Assembly (NCBI GenBank): GCA_019636015.1
Contig: JAHBYJ010000001.1
Location: forward strand, 2,170,066-2,234,065
DNA from: Parvibaculaceae bacterium
GTDB taxonomy: Bacteria > Pseudomonadota > Alphaproteobacteria > Parvibaculales > Parvibaculaceae
DNA length: 64,000 nucleotides
Direction: 5' to 3'
Program-made: the position numbers and the translations under genes
Notes under the pieces: generated by a model
Databases searched by the model: none
What the model saw: the letters and a program-made list of their open reading frames with translations, nothing else
What the model was told of the DNA's origin: nothing
In this document: positions 1 through 9,128 of the stretch, one piece after another
Layout: each line of letters begins with the position of its first letter
How positions within the stretch are numbered: position 1 is the first letter of the stretch

Positions 1-441
1 AACGACGCGGCCATAGCCGGTCGGGTCTGCCGCCTCGAATCCCAGAATGACGATGTCGCTCTCCGCGCGGCAGCGCTCCACCATATGCGCCAGCGTTTCG
101 CGCCGCACGAGAGGCGTATCGCCGAACACGACCAGCACCACGCCCCCCCTGTCCGCAACCTGCGCGGAAGCGGAACGCACTGCATCGCCCGTTCCGGCCT
201 GCTGTTGCTGGATCGCGATCTTCAATCCTGCATGAATGCCGGCGGCATATCGCGAGACTTCGTCCATGCCCGGGCCGACGACAAGCACCGTTGCCGCGCT
301 GTCGAGCTCGCCGGCAGCCGCCAGCACATGGCCGAGCATCGGGCGGCCTGCAATCGGATGCAGCACTTTCGGCAAGCGCGATTTCATCCGCGTGCCTTTT
401 CCCGCCGCCAGAATGACAGTGGTGAGGACGTTCGACGTCAT
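1..441 (-). CDS. glmU: GlmU, bifunctional UDP-GlcNAc pyrophosphorylase / GlcN-1-P acetyltransferase (N-terminal part only)
   Basis: The first 147 codons are present; the gene runs off the left edge. The start is the ATG at 441. The protein opens with a nucleotidyltransferase signature (VILAAGKGTRMKS, then LPKVLHPIAGRPML) and continues with QQQQAGTGDAV, matching the uridylyltransferase domain of GlmU, which makes UDP-N-acetylglucosamine for peptidoglycan and lipopolysaccharide in the cytoplasm. The C-terminal left-handed beta-helix acetyltransferase domain is outside the window, so a single-domain nucleotidyltransferase cannot be strictly excluded, but the LPKVLH spacing is typical of GlmU. 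It is followed on the same strand (upstream) by galE after a 128-base gap. Confidence 0.88.
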   Translation of the reverse strand, partial: MTSNVLTTVILAAGKGTRMKSRLPKVLHPIAGRPMLGHVLAAAGELDSAATVLVVGPGMDEVSRYAAGIHAGLKIAIQQQQAGTGDAVRSASAQVADRGGVVLVVFGDTPLVRRETLAHMVERCRAESDIVILGFEAADPTGYGRVV

Positions 442-569
442 CTCTTCGTTTCGGCTCCGTATATCCCCTCGCCCCCGGCGCAATGTGCCCTCGGGCCGCT
501 AAAGGGGGAAATAAATTTATGTTTCACTATGTTGCCCCGATTCCCTGATATCCGGATAGAAGCAGGAGC

Positions 570-1556
570 TCAGCGATTGCGCCGGACGAGATGTTCCTCC
601 CAGGCAAGCGCATGCCTCACGATCGTGTCGAGATCGTCATGGACGGGCACCCAGCCGAGCGTCTTCTTGATGAGCGCGGGATCGGAAACGATGGAGGCCG
701 GATCGCCCGCCCGCCGCGGCGCTTTCCTGATCTCGAAGCCGTGACCGGCCACCCGTTCGACCGCGCCGAGCACTTCGCGCACCGAGAAGCCGTGCCCATA
801 GCCGCAATTGGCGATGAGGCTCTCTCCGCCCTTGCGCAGATGGCCGAGCGCCGCCGTATGCGCCGCCACGAGATCGCTCACATGAATATAGTCGCGTACG
901 CAGGTGCCGTCCGGCGTCGGATAATCCTCGCCGAATACGTCAATATGGGGCCGCTGGCCGAGCGCCGTCTGGCACGCAACCTTGATGAGGTGGGTCGCAT
1001 TCGCCGTCGATTGCCCGACCCTTCCTTCCGGATCGCCACCCGCGACATTGAAATAGCGCAGCGCTGCGAAGGTCATGTCATGCGCCGCCGCCACATCCTT
1101 GAGCATCCATTCCGTCATCAGCTTTGAGCGGCCATAGGGCGACATGGGGCTGAGCGTCGCATCCTCGCAGACGGGCTCGTTCCCCACCATGCCGTAGACG
1201 GCGGCGGTCGATGAAAAGATGAAATGCTTCACGCCGCCCTCGACGCAGCGCTCGATCAGCGCGCGCGATTTGGCCGTGTTGTTCGAATAATATTTGAGCG
1301 GGTTCTCGACGGACTCAGGCACCACGACGGAGCCCGCGAAATGGATCACGGCATCGACCTTGTGGTCCCTGATAATACGGTCCACAAGCCCGGCATCGGC
1401 GATGTCGCCCCGGTGAAGCGTCGCGGCGCCCTGCACCGCCCAGTCGAAGCCGGTCGAGAGATCGTCGATCACCACGACCTCTTCGCCCGCCTTCAGGAGA
1501 TCGATCACGGCATGGCTGCCGATATAGCCCGCGCCGCCTGTGACCAGAACGCTCAT
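570..1556 (-). CDS. galE: UDP-glucose 4-epimerase GalE
   Basis: An extended short-chain dehydrogenase of 328 residues that interconverts UDP-glucose and UDP-galactose, supplying sugar for surface polysaccharides. The NAD-binding loop GGAGYIG lies at about residues 7-13, the catalytic SST at about 115-117 and the YGRSK Tyr-xxx-Lys pair at about 141-145; RDYIHVSDL and ALRYFNVAG are typical of GalE. I place the start at ATG 1556, preceded by GAGGG at a suitable distance; a TTG two codons earlier is less likely. Length fits the family. Its neighbour glmU also makes a UDP-sugar, so a nucleotide-sugar neighbourhood is plausible. Confidence 0.93.
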   Translation of the reverse strand: MSVLVTGGAGYIGSHAVIDLLKAGEEVVVIDDLSTGFDWAVQGAATLHRGDIADAGLVDRIIRDHKVDAVIHFAGSVVVPESVENPLKYYSNNTAKSRALIERCVEGGVKHFIFSSTAAVYGMVGNEPVCEDATLSPMSPYGRSKLMTEWMLKDVAAAHDMTFAALRYFNVAGGDPEGRVGQSTANATHLIKVACQTALGQRPHIDVFGEDYPTPDGTCVRDYIHVSDLVAAHTAALGHLRKGGESLIANCGYGHGFSVREVLGAVERVAGHGFEIRKAPRRAGDPASIVSDPALIKKTLGWVPVHDDLDTIVRHALAWEEHLVRRNR

Positions 1557-1640
1557 GTACAACCCTCGTCCGGAATCGTTAACGGCAAGAGTTATACCTT
1601 GAACTTCGTCTCCACATGGTTGACGAACGTCCCGGCCGCC

Positions 1641-1985
1641 TTACCGGCCGGCGCGGCGCGCCCTGGGCTTCGCGGGGGCCGGGCAGCGCGCCGCCGGAAC
1701 CTTCCGCTCCGAGCTCCGCAAAACCGGCTTCAGCCGCGCCTGAGACAGGGAAATCCGCCCATTGGCGTCCCGGTGCCCCTTGCCCTCCAGGAGGCGCATC
1801 ATCCGGGCAAGCTGGGCGCTCATGGCCCGTTCGGACTGCACCGCCTCTTTCGCACGGATCGAGCGGATATAGAGAAGCTGCACGCCTGTCAGCAAAGCCA
1901 GCAGAAAGCCGAAACCGGCGGCAAGGATCTGTGTCTGCGGACTGAGACTTCCGAAAAATTCGGCAACTGACATGTCGTTCCCCAT
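1641..1985 (-). CDS. Small single-span membrane protein of unknown function
   Basis: A 114-residue protein with one hydrophobic segment near residues 20-41 (ILAAGFGFLLALLTGVQLLY) followed by a predicted helical, charged stretch and a very basic, Ala/Pro-rich tail ending in RARRAGR. No family is recognised. Start ATG 1985; the in-frame ATG at 1973 has GGGGA a few bases before it and may be the true start. The N-terminal acidic/short part and the basic tail suggest one end binds an acidic partner or membrane surface, which is speculation. Codon use looks like neighbouring genes. It sits between galE and the divergent carbonic anhydrase gene. Confidence 0.55.
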   Translation of the reverse strand: MGNDMSVAEFFGSLSPQTQILAAGFGFLLALLTGVQLLYIRSIRAKEAVQSERAMSAQLARMMRLLEGKGHRDANGRISLSQARLKPVLRSSERKVPAARCPAPAKPRARRAGR

Positions 1986-2221
1986 TTCTATGCCCGGCGC
2001 GCGGCTCGCACGCGCTTCTTTGCTGGAACTTTATGCAGTTTTCGGGCCTTTGCCAGTGCGGCGTGACATCAGCACACACAGAAAAGAATGAGCGGCGATG
2101 ACGCTGCGGCAATAGGCAGATTGACCGAAAAACAGGCAGCCACGGGTAAATTCCGCGCTTTTGCAAGGAGCCCTGCTTGTGTATGTAGGCCCCGCAGCAA
2201 GCAAGAGAGGACAGCGCCCCT

Positions 2222-2863
2222 ATGGATGCCATCGGAAGCCTGATTGCCGGATACCGCAATTTCCGCGCGGGCACCTATCGCCAGAATGTGGAACGCTATC
2301 AGGCCCTCGCCTCGCGGCGTCAGCAGCCCAAAGCCCTCATCATTGCCTGCTGCGACAGCCGGGCCGATCCCGCCATGGTTTTCCAGTCCGACCCCGGCGA
2401 GCTTTTCGTGGTCCGCAACGTCGCAAACCTGGTCCCGCCCTACGAGCCGGACAGCCACTATCACGGCACCAGCGCCGCGCTCGAATTCGGCGTCAAGGCG
2501 CTCGAGATCAAGGATGTGATCGTCATGGGCCATGCCGCCTGCGGCGGCATCGAGGCGCTTTACGACAATTGCTGCGGCAAGCCCGCTTCGGGCGACTTCA
2601 TTCCGAGCTGGATTTCGCTGGCCGAGCCGGTTGCCGCCGCGATGCTCGCGAAGAACGGACATCTCGATCGCGCCGAGGCCCTGCGCAAGTTGGAGCAGGA
2701 AGCCGTCATCGCCTCGCTCGACCGCCTGCGCACCTTCCCCTTCATCAAGGAACGGGAAGATGCCGGCACCCTCAGCCTGCATGGCTGGTTCTATGGCATC
2801 GGTTCGGGAATTCTCTCGATCTACGAACCGGAAACGGGCCGCTTCCGCGATATCGTCAGCTGA
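2222..2863 (+). CDS. Beta-class carbonic anhydrase
   Basis: A 213-residue zinc enzyme that interconverts carbon dioxide and bicarbonate. The zinc ligands are visible as Cys43 (in ACCDSR), His104 and Cys107 (in GHAACGG); Asp45 and Arg47 form the usual beta-class dyad. LFVVRNVANLVPP and HGTSAALEFGV are family hallmarks. Start ATG 2222 follows an AGAGAGGA ribosome site. No signal peptide, so it is cytoplasmic. It is a single gene, convergent with the RodZ-like gene that ends seven bases away. Its usual role is supplying bicarbonate for carboxylases. Confidence 0.93.
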   Translation: MDAIGSLIAGYRNFRAGTYRQNVERYQALASRRQQPKALIIACCDSRADPAMVFQSDPGELFVVRNVANLVPPYEPDSHYHGTSAALEFGVKALEIKDVIVMGHAACGGIEALYDNCCGKPASGDFIPSWISLAEPVAAAMLAKNGHLDRAEALRKLEQEAVIASLDRLRTFPFIKEREDAGTLSLHGWFYGIGSGILSIYEPETGRFRDIVS

Positions 2864-2869
2864 GCATCT

Positions 2870-3712
2870 TCAGCCGCAGCGCGCCGGCTTCTCCGTGCTC
2901 AGATAGGCGCCGAAGACCCAGCCCTCCGCCCCGTCGGCCCTGCCGACGCGTGCCCACTGCCCGCTTTCGCTAGCCCCGGCATAGCTCACAAGCTCGCACC
3001 CGCTGAGCACGCCCACCACATTGCCGCTATTGGTCGGCTCGGCGCGCAGATAGACATCGGACCGCACGAAACGTCCATCCGCAAGCGGAATCGCCGGCGC
3101 GGATGCTTCGTCCACGGACGATACGGAGGCGTCCTCCGCAAGCGGCTGCTGCAACATCGTATAAAGCTCGGCCGTCACGGGCGCATCGGATGGAACGGGG
3201 GACACCGCAGCGGCCGGAACTTCCGCGGCAGGCGCGGCCGGTGCCGGCCGCACCTCGTCCACAGGCGCAGGCACGGTCGCCCGCGCCGCATTGCTGCGGA
3301 ACGAAGCCGTCTGCGGCTCGCTAACGCGCGGTTCGTCCGACAGGTCGATAAAGGCAAAGCCGAGCACCAGCAGCGCAATCGCCACGCCCGCCGACACATA
3401 GCCGGCCCGCCGGGGCGACACGGTCCACACGGGCTCCGGCTCCGAATAGTCGGTGCTTTCGATATGGCGGTGGATCTCCTCGCCCAGATGCGAAAGCGGC
3501 TCCTCGAGATCGACCGAGAGATGCCGCGCATAGGCGCGTGTGAAGCCGAGCGTCTGCGGCAGGGCCGGCAACCGTTCGAACTCGCCCGCCTCGATCGCCG
3601 TCAGATAGACGGGCCGCACGCGAATGGCCGCGGACACTTCGGATAGCGAAAGTCCGGCGGCCTCACGCGCATTCTTCAATCGCCGCGCGATTTCATCTCT
3701 GTATTCAGTCAC
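2870..3712 (-). CDS. RodZ-like membrane protein: HTH domain, one membrane span, C-terminal SH3 domain
   Basis: A 280-residue protein. Residues about 5-70 form an Xre/HTH_25-type helix-turn-helix (RLKNAREAAGLSLSEVSAAI, then YLTAIEAGEFERLP) as in RodZ and other cytoskeletal HTH proteins. A single hydrophobic span follows at about 103-124, then a long Ala/Pro-rich linker, then a bacterial SH3 domain at the C terminus (RSDVYLRAEPTNSGNVVGVL, ending GWVFGAYLS). The start is set at GTG 3712, preceded by GAGG at seven bases; a TTG ten codons upstream lacks such a site. The SH3 end replaces the usual RodZ beta domain (DUF4115), so it may bind cell wall in the periplasm. Function in shape control is inferred, not shown. 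Confidence 0.75.
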   Translation of the reverse strand: MTEYRDEIARRLKNAREAAGLSLSEVSAAIRVRPVYLTAIEAGEFERLPALPQTLGFTRAYARHLSVDLEEPLSHLGEEIHRHIESTDYSEPEPVWTVSPRRAGYVSAGVAIALLVLGFAFIDLSDEPRVSEPQTASFRSNAARATVPAPVDEVRPAPAAPAAEVPAAAVSPVPSDAPVTAELYTMLQQPLAEDASVSSVDEASAPAIPLADGRFVRSDVYLRAEPTNSGNVVGVLSGCELVSYAGASESGQWARVGRADGAEGWVFGAYLSTEKPARCG

Positions 3713-3871
3713 TCCAGCACCTCGCCCCGAGATATCCAGCAAGAAGCTAGCCGCACATGGTTACCAATATTGTACCGGCTTGTAATTCTTTGTCGGCCCT
3801 TTGGAGGGCCCGCACTGTTTTGAAACGGTCCAGGCGCCGGAAATATCCCGGAAACTGCGGCATTCGGCGCT

Positions 3872-3899
3872 TTGACAAGCCCCTGCCAAAAGGTTAATG
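3872..3899 (+). promoter_or_regulatory. Candidate promoter for the Rnk-like pair
   Basis: TTGACA at 3872-3877 is a perfect -35 box; after 16 bases TTAATG at 3894-3899 is a weaker -10 box. It would give a leader of about 170 bases before the first Rnk-like gene. The -10 overlaps the ribosome site of the possible small frame at 3901, so promoter and small frame may not both be real. Confidence 0.4.
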
Positions 3900-3900
3900 G

Positions 3901-3966
3901 ATGATCATGTACAGCAAGACCGGAAATCTCTTTCCGACGCCGGGTACGCTGCTCGCGGGACATTAG
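3901..3966 (+). CDS. Possible 21-codon leader peptide (uncertain)
   Basis: An ATG at 3901, seven bases after AAGG, opens a frame of 21 codons ending in TAG at 3964-3966. The peptide is MIMYSKTGNLFPTPGTLLAG followed by His. It lies 110 bases upstream of the Rnk-like pair on the same strand. Nothing but position and ribosome-site spacing supports it; chance is a serious alternative. Confidence 0.2.
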   Translation: MIMYSKTGNLFPTPGTLLAGH

Positions 3967-4075
3967 CCCCGGGCCGGCGCCGCATTTGCGCGCGTAAAGT
4001 CCGGGGAGACCTCACTTTCATCCCAGATCGAAATCGCCGGGGGCCTCCGTGTCCGCCGGCATGAGGACTTTCGCC

Positions 4076-4585
4076 ATGTCTCGCAATATCAACGCCGCAG
4101 CCCGCGGCGAGCTTTCTCCTTTCCACATCCAGGACAACCGCTCGCGGCCCCTTCTCGGCCTTCACGATTACGGACGGCTCGAAACCGCCGCCTATGACCA
4201 GCTCGACATCCTCAGCCCCATGCGCGGGCGGCTCAACCGCGTCCTGCGCGACGCCCGCGTCGTGCCCACGGCGGAAATTCCGCCCAACGCCGTCACCCTC
4301 GGCAGCACCGTGCGGTACCGCATCGGCACCGGCCCCACCGAGCGGCGCATCCTCCTTCTGGAGCGCTACGGCGCACCGACCGGACAATATGTGAGCGCCC
4401 TCACGCCGGTCGGGCTCGCTCTGCTCGGCCGCCTCGAAGGCGAAACGGTCGAAGCGCCCACCTTCGAGAGCGGCATTCTCTCGATCCATATCGAGCGTGT
4501 CGAACACCAGCCGGAAGCCGAAGCAAGACGGCGCAGCGCCGCCCGCCCGGACGGCCCGGACAACAATGGACCGGAGGCAGCATGA
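4076..4585 (+). CDS. Rnk-like protein with GreA/GreB C-terminal domain (copy 1)
   Basis: A 169-residue protein. Its second half (about residues 62-150) carries the GreA/GreB C-terminal FKBP-like fold signature: VTLGSTVRYRIG, then ALTPVGLALLGRLEGE. The N-terminal part lacks the long Gre coiled coil that reaches into the RNA polymerase channel, so it resembles Rnk (nucleoside diphosphate kinase regulator), which binds polymerase without cleavage activity. Start chosen at ATG 4076 with GAGGA eight bases before it; in-frame GTG 4049 and ATG 4061 lack good sites. Its last codons overlap the start of the next gene by four bases (ATGA), so the two are translated together. Gly/Pro-rich acidic tail of unknown use. 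Confidence 0.8.
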   Translation: MSRNINAAARGELSPFHIQDNRSRPLLGLHDYGRLETAAYDQLDILSPMRGRLNRVLRDARVVPTAEIPPNAVTLGSTVRYRIGTGPTERRILLLERYGAPTGQYVSALTPVGLALLGRLEGETVEAPTFESGILSIHIERVEHQPEAEARRRSAARPDGPDNNGPEAA

Positions 4586-5001
4586 TGGAGATGAAAATGA
4601 TCGAACAGGCAGCGTCCGCGAAACTCCCGCCCATCATCGTGGCGGAGGAACAGTTCGACGATCTGTCGGATGTGTCGGAGCGGCTTGCGGATGTCTTGCC
4701 GGAAGTCTCTTCCTTCCTCGAGCGTGAACTCGCGCGGGCAAAGCTCATGCCGCTCGCGCGTATTCCCCGCGAGGTCGTGACCCTCGGCGCGACGGTTGAA
4801 TTCGTCTTCGGCATGAAGGGCCGTCCGGAAAAGCTCAAGCTCGTCATGCCCTCGCGCGACATTCCGGAAGGCTGCATCTCGCTCGCCTCGCCGGTCGGCG
4901 TCGCCCTTCTCGGCATGCGCGAAGGCGAGACGATCAGCTGGAGCTCGCGCTACGGCGACATCCGCTGGCTCAAGGTCGTGAAGGTCATCGGCCGCGACTA
5001 G
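4582..5001 (+). CDS. Rnk-like protein with GreA/GreB C-terminal domain (copy 2)
   Basis: A 139-residue paralogue of the preceding gene, overlapping it by four bases. It opens with LPPIIVAEEQFDDLSDVSE, the form seen at the start of Rnk, then a short helical section and the C-terminal domain (VTLGATVEFVFG, then SLASPVGVALLGMREGETI). Of the two it is closer to classical Rnk in length and N terminus. Expected to act in the cytoplasm on RNA polymerase. A strong inverted repeat follows the stop codon within 12 bases. Two diverged copies in one transcript suggest that they form a pair or have split roles; this is inference. Confidence 0.83.
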   Translation: MMEMKMIEQAASAKLPPIIVAEEQFDDLSDVSERLADVLPEVSSFLERELARAKLMPLARIPREVVTLGATVEFVFGMKGRPEKLKLVMPSRDIPEGCISLASPVGVALLGMREGETISWSSRYGDIRWLKVVKVIGRD

Positions 5002-5011
5002 CAACGAATAT

Positions 5012-5041
5012 GGCCGCCCTTTCCTCTCCGGGAGGGCGGCC
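5012..5041 (+). terminator. Hairpin terminator after the Rnk pair
   Basis: GGCCGCCCT at 5012-5020 pairs perfectly with AGGGCGGCC at 5033-5041 around a 12-base loop. Only a few scattered T residues follow on the plus strand, so efficiency is uncertain. It also lies downstream of the convergent GFA-family gene and could serve both strands. Confidence 0.6.
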
Positions 5042-5052
5042 GCTCTTGCATT

Positions 5053-5487
5053 TCACGCGCTGCGATAAGGCTCCGGAGAGGCTTCCGGATGCTGCGGCAA
5101 TCCATCGTCGAGTTTCAGCCATGCGACACGGGACGCAACCCAGATATGCATTTCCGGGTGGAGAGCCGCAGGATTGTCAAAGGCTGCAAGCGGAAATCCG
5201 AGCCGGTCGCCGTCGAGCGGTTCCAGGGTAATCCGCGCCCCACAATGCGGACAGAAGTGACGCCAAAGCCTTTCCGACGATCGCCATCGTGCTGTCTCGC
5301 CCTTAACCCGGACAGTAGCTTTCGGAAAGCTCGCAACGGCGAGGAAAGGCGCGCCCATCGCCCGCTGGCAGATACGGCAATGACAGATACGCACACCGAG
5401 GGGCGCAGCCTCGACGCGAAATCGCACAGAGCCGCAAGAACACCCGCCTTCATAGGGTGGCGCGAGGTTTCGAGGGTTGGCAGGCAT
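5053..5487 (-). CDS. GFA / CENP-V family zinc protein (copy 1)
   Basis: A 144-residue protein of the glutathione-dependent formaldehyde-activating (GFA) family. The zinc-binding cysteines are all visible: GGCSCGSVRF at about residues 14-23, CHCRICQRAMG at about 36-46 and FCPHCGARI at about 78-86. These proteins bind two zinc ions; some were linked to formaldehyde-glutathione adducts, but enzymatic function is unproven for most. Start ATG 5487. It precedes a DUF1993 gene on the same strand by 12 bases, so the two probably share a transcript. A second GFA protein lies at 47736. Confidence 0.85.
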   Translation of the reverse strand: MPANPRNLAPPYEGGCSCGSVRFRVEAAPLGVRICHCRICQRAMGAPFLAVASFPKATVRVKGETARWRSSERLWRHFCPHCGARITLEPLDGDRLGFPLAAFDNPAALHPEMHIWVASRVAWLKLDDGLPQHPEASPEPYRSA

Positions 5488-5499
5488 GGAGCAAGCACC

Positions 5500-6021
5500 T
5501 CACATCTTCATGCGCATCCGGCCGAGATAGTCGGCCTTCCCGATCTTCACGCCGCGCATGCGGAGAATGTCGTAAGCCGTCGTCACGTGGAAATAGAAGT
5601 TCGGGAAGGAGAAGGAGAGCAGGAAGTTCTCCGCCGTGAAGGGAAGCTGATGCTTGCCGAGATGGAAGACGAGGTCCTTGCCCTCGCAACCGTTCACGGC
5701 GTCCGGCGTCACCTTCTCGAGCCCCGCCCTCGCGTCCTCAACGAGCTTCTGGAGATCGGAATAGCTGTAGGTGCCGGGGTCCTTGGGCGGATAGAAGGCG
5801 CCCTTCTGCACCCCTTCGATGGCGCCCAGCGAATGATGCGTGATCGAGGCAATCTGGAAGCTGAAAGGCAGCATGTCGTCGGTCATGCGCGCCCCCACGA
5901 TCTCGTTCGGATCGCTCCCCTGCTCCGCGCAGAAAGCGGCCCCCTTCGCGAGAAAGCCGGACACCGCGCCGAGCGCCTGCACATAGTTGGGGACAGAGAG
6001 GTCGTAGAGCGAGAGGGACAT
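5500..6021 (-). CDS. DUF1993 family protein
   Basis: A 173-residue protein matching the DUF1993 family, a DinB-like helical-bundle group: it opens MSLSLYDLSVPNYVQALGA and contains the family-typical MTDDMLPFSFQI, LPFTAENFLLSF and a FHVTTAYDILR histidine motif near the C terminus. The His residues may bind a metal, as in DinB-type proteins, but no reaction is known. Start ATG 6021, preceded by a GGAAAGAAG-like ribosome site. It forms a likely two-gene unit with the GFA-family gene downstream of it. Confidence 0.8.
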   Translation of the reverse strand: MSLSLYDLSVPNYVQALGAVSGFLAKGAAFCAEQGSDPNEIVGARMTDDMLPFSFQIASITHHSLGAIEGVQKGAFYPPKDPGTYSYSDLQKLVEDARAGLEKVTPDAVNGCEGKDLVFHLGKHQLPFTAENFLLSFSFPNFYFHVTTAYDILRMRGVKIGKADYLGRMRMKM

Positions 6022-6720
6022 GGAGCTTCTTTCCTGTGCGGCGTTTTGCTAGTGCAAAGTCGGGGTAATGGAACGGAGGAGAACAGCGAAACAATTGAAA
6101 CCAGAACGAAGCGTCGTACCAATTTCAAAGACACTCATAATCCGGATTCGTTGGGTATCCCTTTAACAACGGCTGATACTGCATCCTTAGTCGACGCATC
6201 GCCGGATTCTTAGATCTTGCGATGCACTCCAAATCCGCGCCTCCCCACATGAAATTCATGATTTGAGCTTTCACTTTGTTATTGCTGGCGTACCCGCAAC
6301 CGATTGGCTTCGAATACCATTGATCGTTGGGTCCCCTGCTCACGTCCCACTCCATGCTTTCAATGCATTCTTCAGCGCTAGGAAAAGTCTCGTACCACCA
6401 TTCGAGTCTTTGACGTTCTTTGTTCCATGCGTAGCCCATCCATGGTTTCTCTGATGTGGATTCCGGTGCATCGCATCCAAAGAGCAGGATGCAGATTCCT
6501 GCGGCCATGAACCTGATATGCATGTCGTTCGCTCAATGACTTTATCGGTGGGAGCTTTGCAATCGAGAGTTTTATCAGCAGACGTACATTTAAGGCGCGA
6601 GCGTTACACATTACAGATCACATGGCCATCTATGGCCTGAGCTTTCACCGAGCGATGTATTTGATTTTGATTTGGTCAATCTCCGGCGACGTTGTCGAGG
6701 GTACCGGACAAGCTAAAATT
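6022..6720. other. AT-richer patch beside tRNA-Lys, likely acquired
   Basis: From about 6090 to 6720 the sequence is visibly richer in A and T than the flanks. It holds one gene, an orphan lipoprotein at 6125-6523, and about 200 bases with no recognised feature. It lies directly at the 3' end of tRNA-Lys, a common integration target. I looked for a copy of the tRNA 3' end within the patch and found none, and there is no integrase, so it may be a decayed remnant. Confidence 0.5.
6125..6523 (-). CDS. Orphan predicted lipoprotein
   Basis: A 132-residue protein with a lipoprotein signal: hydrophobic residues 4-16 end in a lipobox LFGC with Cys17 as the lipid site. The mature part is rich in Trp, Tyr and Cys (EWWYETFPSAEECIESMEWD, CGYASNNK, ending YECL), with four further cysteines that could form disulfides in the periplasm. 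No family is recognised. Codon use is less GC-biased at third positions than in neighbours, which suggests horizontal acquisition. Start ATG 6523. It stands alone between a DUF1993 gene and tRNA-Lys. Confidence 0.55.
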   Translation of the reverse strand: MHIRFMAAGICILLFGCDAPESTSEKPWMGYAWNKERQRLEWWYETFPSAEECIESMEWDVSRGPNDQWYSKPIGCGYASNNKVKAQIMNFMWGGADLECIARSKNPAMRRLRMQYQPLLKGYPTNPDYECL

Positions 6721-6795
6721 TGGTGAGCCCTGATGGGATCGAACCATCGACCTACTGATTAAAAGTCAGCCGCTCTACCGCTGAGCTAAGGGCCC
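6721..6795 (-). tRNA. tRNA-Lys (anticodon UUU)
   Basis: A full cloverleaf is readable on the minus strand: acceptor GGGCCCT pairs with AGGGCTC, D-arm TTAGCTCAGCGGTAGAGC, anticodon stem CTGAC/ATCAG around a CTTTTAA loop giving anticodon UUU, T-arm GGTTCGATCC, and an encoded CCA end at 6721-6723. One G-U pair occurs in the acceptor stem. Confidence 0.96.
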
Positions 6796-6842
6796 GCCGG
6801 GAAAGGCGCGGGAATCTGGCGCCTCTCGGGAAAGGTGGGCGG

Positions 6843-6871
6843 AACTTAAGGGGCACTTTCCACGGGGTCAA
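6843..6871 (-). promoter_or_regulatory. Candidate promoter of tRNA-Lys
   Basis: Reading the minus strand, TTGACC (6871-6866) and TAAGTT (6848-6843) are separated by 17 bases and lie about 48 bases before the mature tRNA 5' end. This matches a housekeeping promoter for an independently transcribed tRNA. Confidence 0.5.
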
Positions 6872-6922
6872 CACCGGGATTGGCCCGAGCCAACTTATTG
6901 TTTCGATTGGCCCTTCCGCCTC

Positions 6923-8058
<1,136 letters not shown>

Positions 8059-8062
<4 letters not shown>

Positions 8063-9114
8063 GGCTGGTTCCCGTAAATCAGGCAGGCATCGCCATAGGA
8101 ATAGAAGCGGTAGCGCGCGGCCACCGCATGCGCATAGGCGCGCTTCATCTCGTCCGTCGAGCGCAGCGCCGAGACGAGCATGAAAAGCGTCGATTTCGGC
8201 AGATGGAAATTGGTCATCAGCATGTCCGTAGCCCGGAAGCGGTATCCCGGCGTGATGAAGATGCGGGTCTCGTCCGCGAAGGGATGTAGCACACCTTGCT
8301 CATCCGCCGCACTTTCGAGAAGCCGGAGCGACGTGGTGCCGACCGCAACGATCCGGCCGCCCCTGGCTCGCGCCTCGTTGATGGCTGCCGCCTCCGCCGC
8401 CGTCACCTCGCCCCATTCGGCATGCATCTTGTGATCGTCCGTGTCCTCCGCCGTCACCGGCAGGAAAGTCCCGGCGCCCACATGCAGCGTCAGGCGCACC
8501 GTGCCGACACCCCGCGCCTGCAGCGCTGCCATCAGCGCCGGCGTGAAATGAAGCCCCGCCGTCGGCGCCGCCACGGCGCCCGGCTCCGCCGCATACATCG
8601 TCTGGTAGTCCGCCTCGTCGGCCTCGTCCGCCGCACGCTTTCGCGCGATATAGGGCGGCAGCGGCATCTCGCCCGCCGCCCCGATCGCCGCATCGAGTGC
8701 CGGCCCCGAGAGAGAGAAGCGCAACCCTGTCTCGCCGCCGTCCGCCTTGTCCGTGACTTCCGCAAAGAAGCCGCCAGGAAACTCTATCGCCTCGCCCACA
8801 TTGAGCTTCTTCGCGGGCCGCAGGAAGGCGCGCCACTCGGCGGGCCCCGCCCGCATGTGAAGCATCGCCTCGATCCGTGCTTCCGCCTCGCCCCGCCTCC
8901 GGACGCCGAAGAGCCGCGCCGGGATCACCTTGGTATCGTTGAAGACGAGCAGGTCGCCCGGTTGCAGGAATTCAGGCAGCTCGCGCACGCCCCGGTCACA
9001 CAGCGCGCCTTCCTCCGGCCCGATCACCAGCATCCGCGCTGCGTCGCGCGGCCGCGCCGGCCGGAGCGCGATCAGCTCCTCCGGCAGCTCGAAATCGAAA
9101 TCGGAAACGCGCAT
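8059..9114 (-). CDS. queA: S-adenosylmethionine:tRNA ribosyltransferase-isomerase QueA
   Basis: A 351-residue cytoplasmic enzyme that transfers and rearranges the ribosyl part of S-adenosylmethionine onto preQ1 in tRNA, the step after Tgt in queuosine synthesis. It begins [20 protein letters not shown] and contains [23 protein letters not shown] and [11 protein letters not shown], all diagnostic. The start is ATG 9114; the frame stays open upstream only through a palindromic repeat, which is non-coding. The stop overlaps tgt. It is the fifth gene of the gyrA-coaD-ppi-ppi-queA-tgt block. Confidence 0.95.
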
Positions 9115-9128
9115 CTGGATCCCATAAA

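Larger units (their letters stand above)
3713..4075. other. Divergent intergenic region between RodZ-like gene and Rnk pair
   Basis: About 360 bases without an established gene. It holds a short hairpin (GGCCCT at 3795-3800 with AGGGCC at 3805-3810), a candidate plus-strand promoter at 3872-3899, and a possible 21-codon reading frame at 3901-3966. The last 110 bases before the first Rnk-like gene show no clear motif other than the ribosome site at 4064-4068. Confidence 0.5.

Noticed and set aside
6878..6913. Direct repeat GATTGGCCC (6878-6886 and 6905-6913)
   Set aside because: Only nine bases, downstream of tgt; too short and common at this GC content to be an attachment site.
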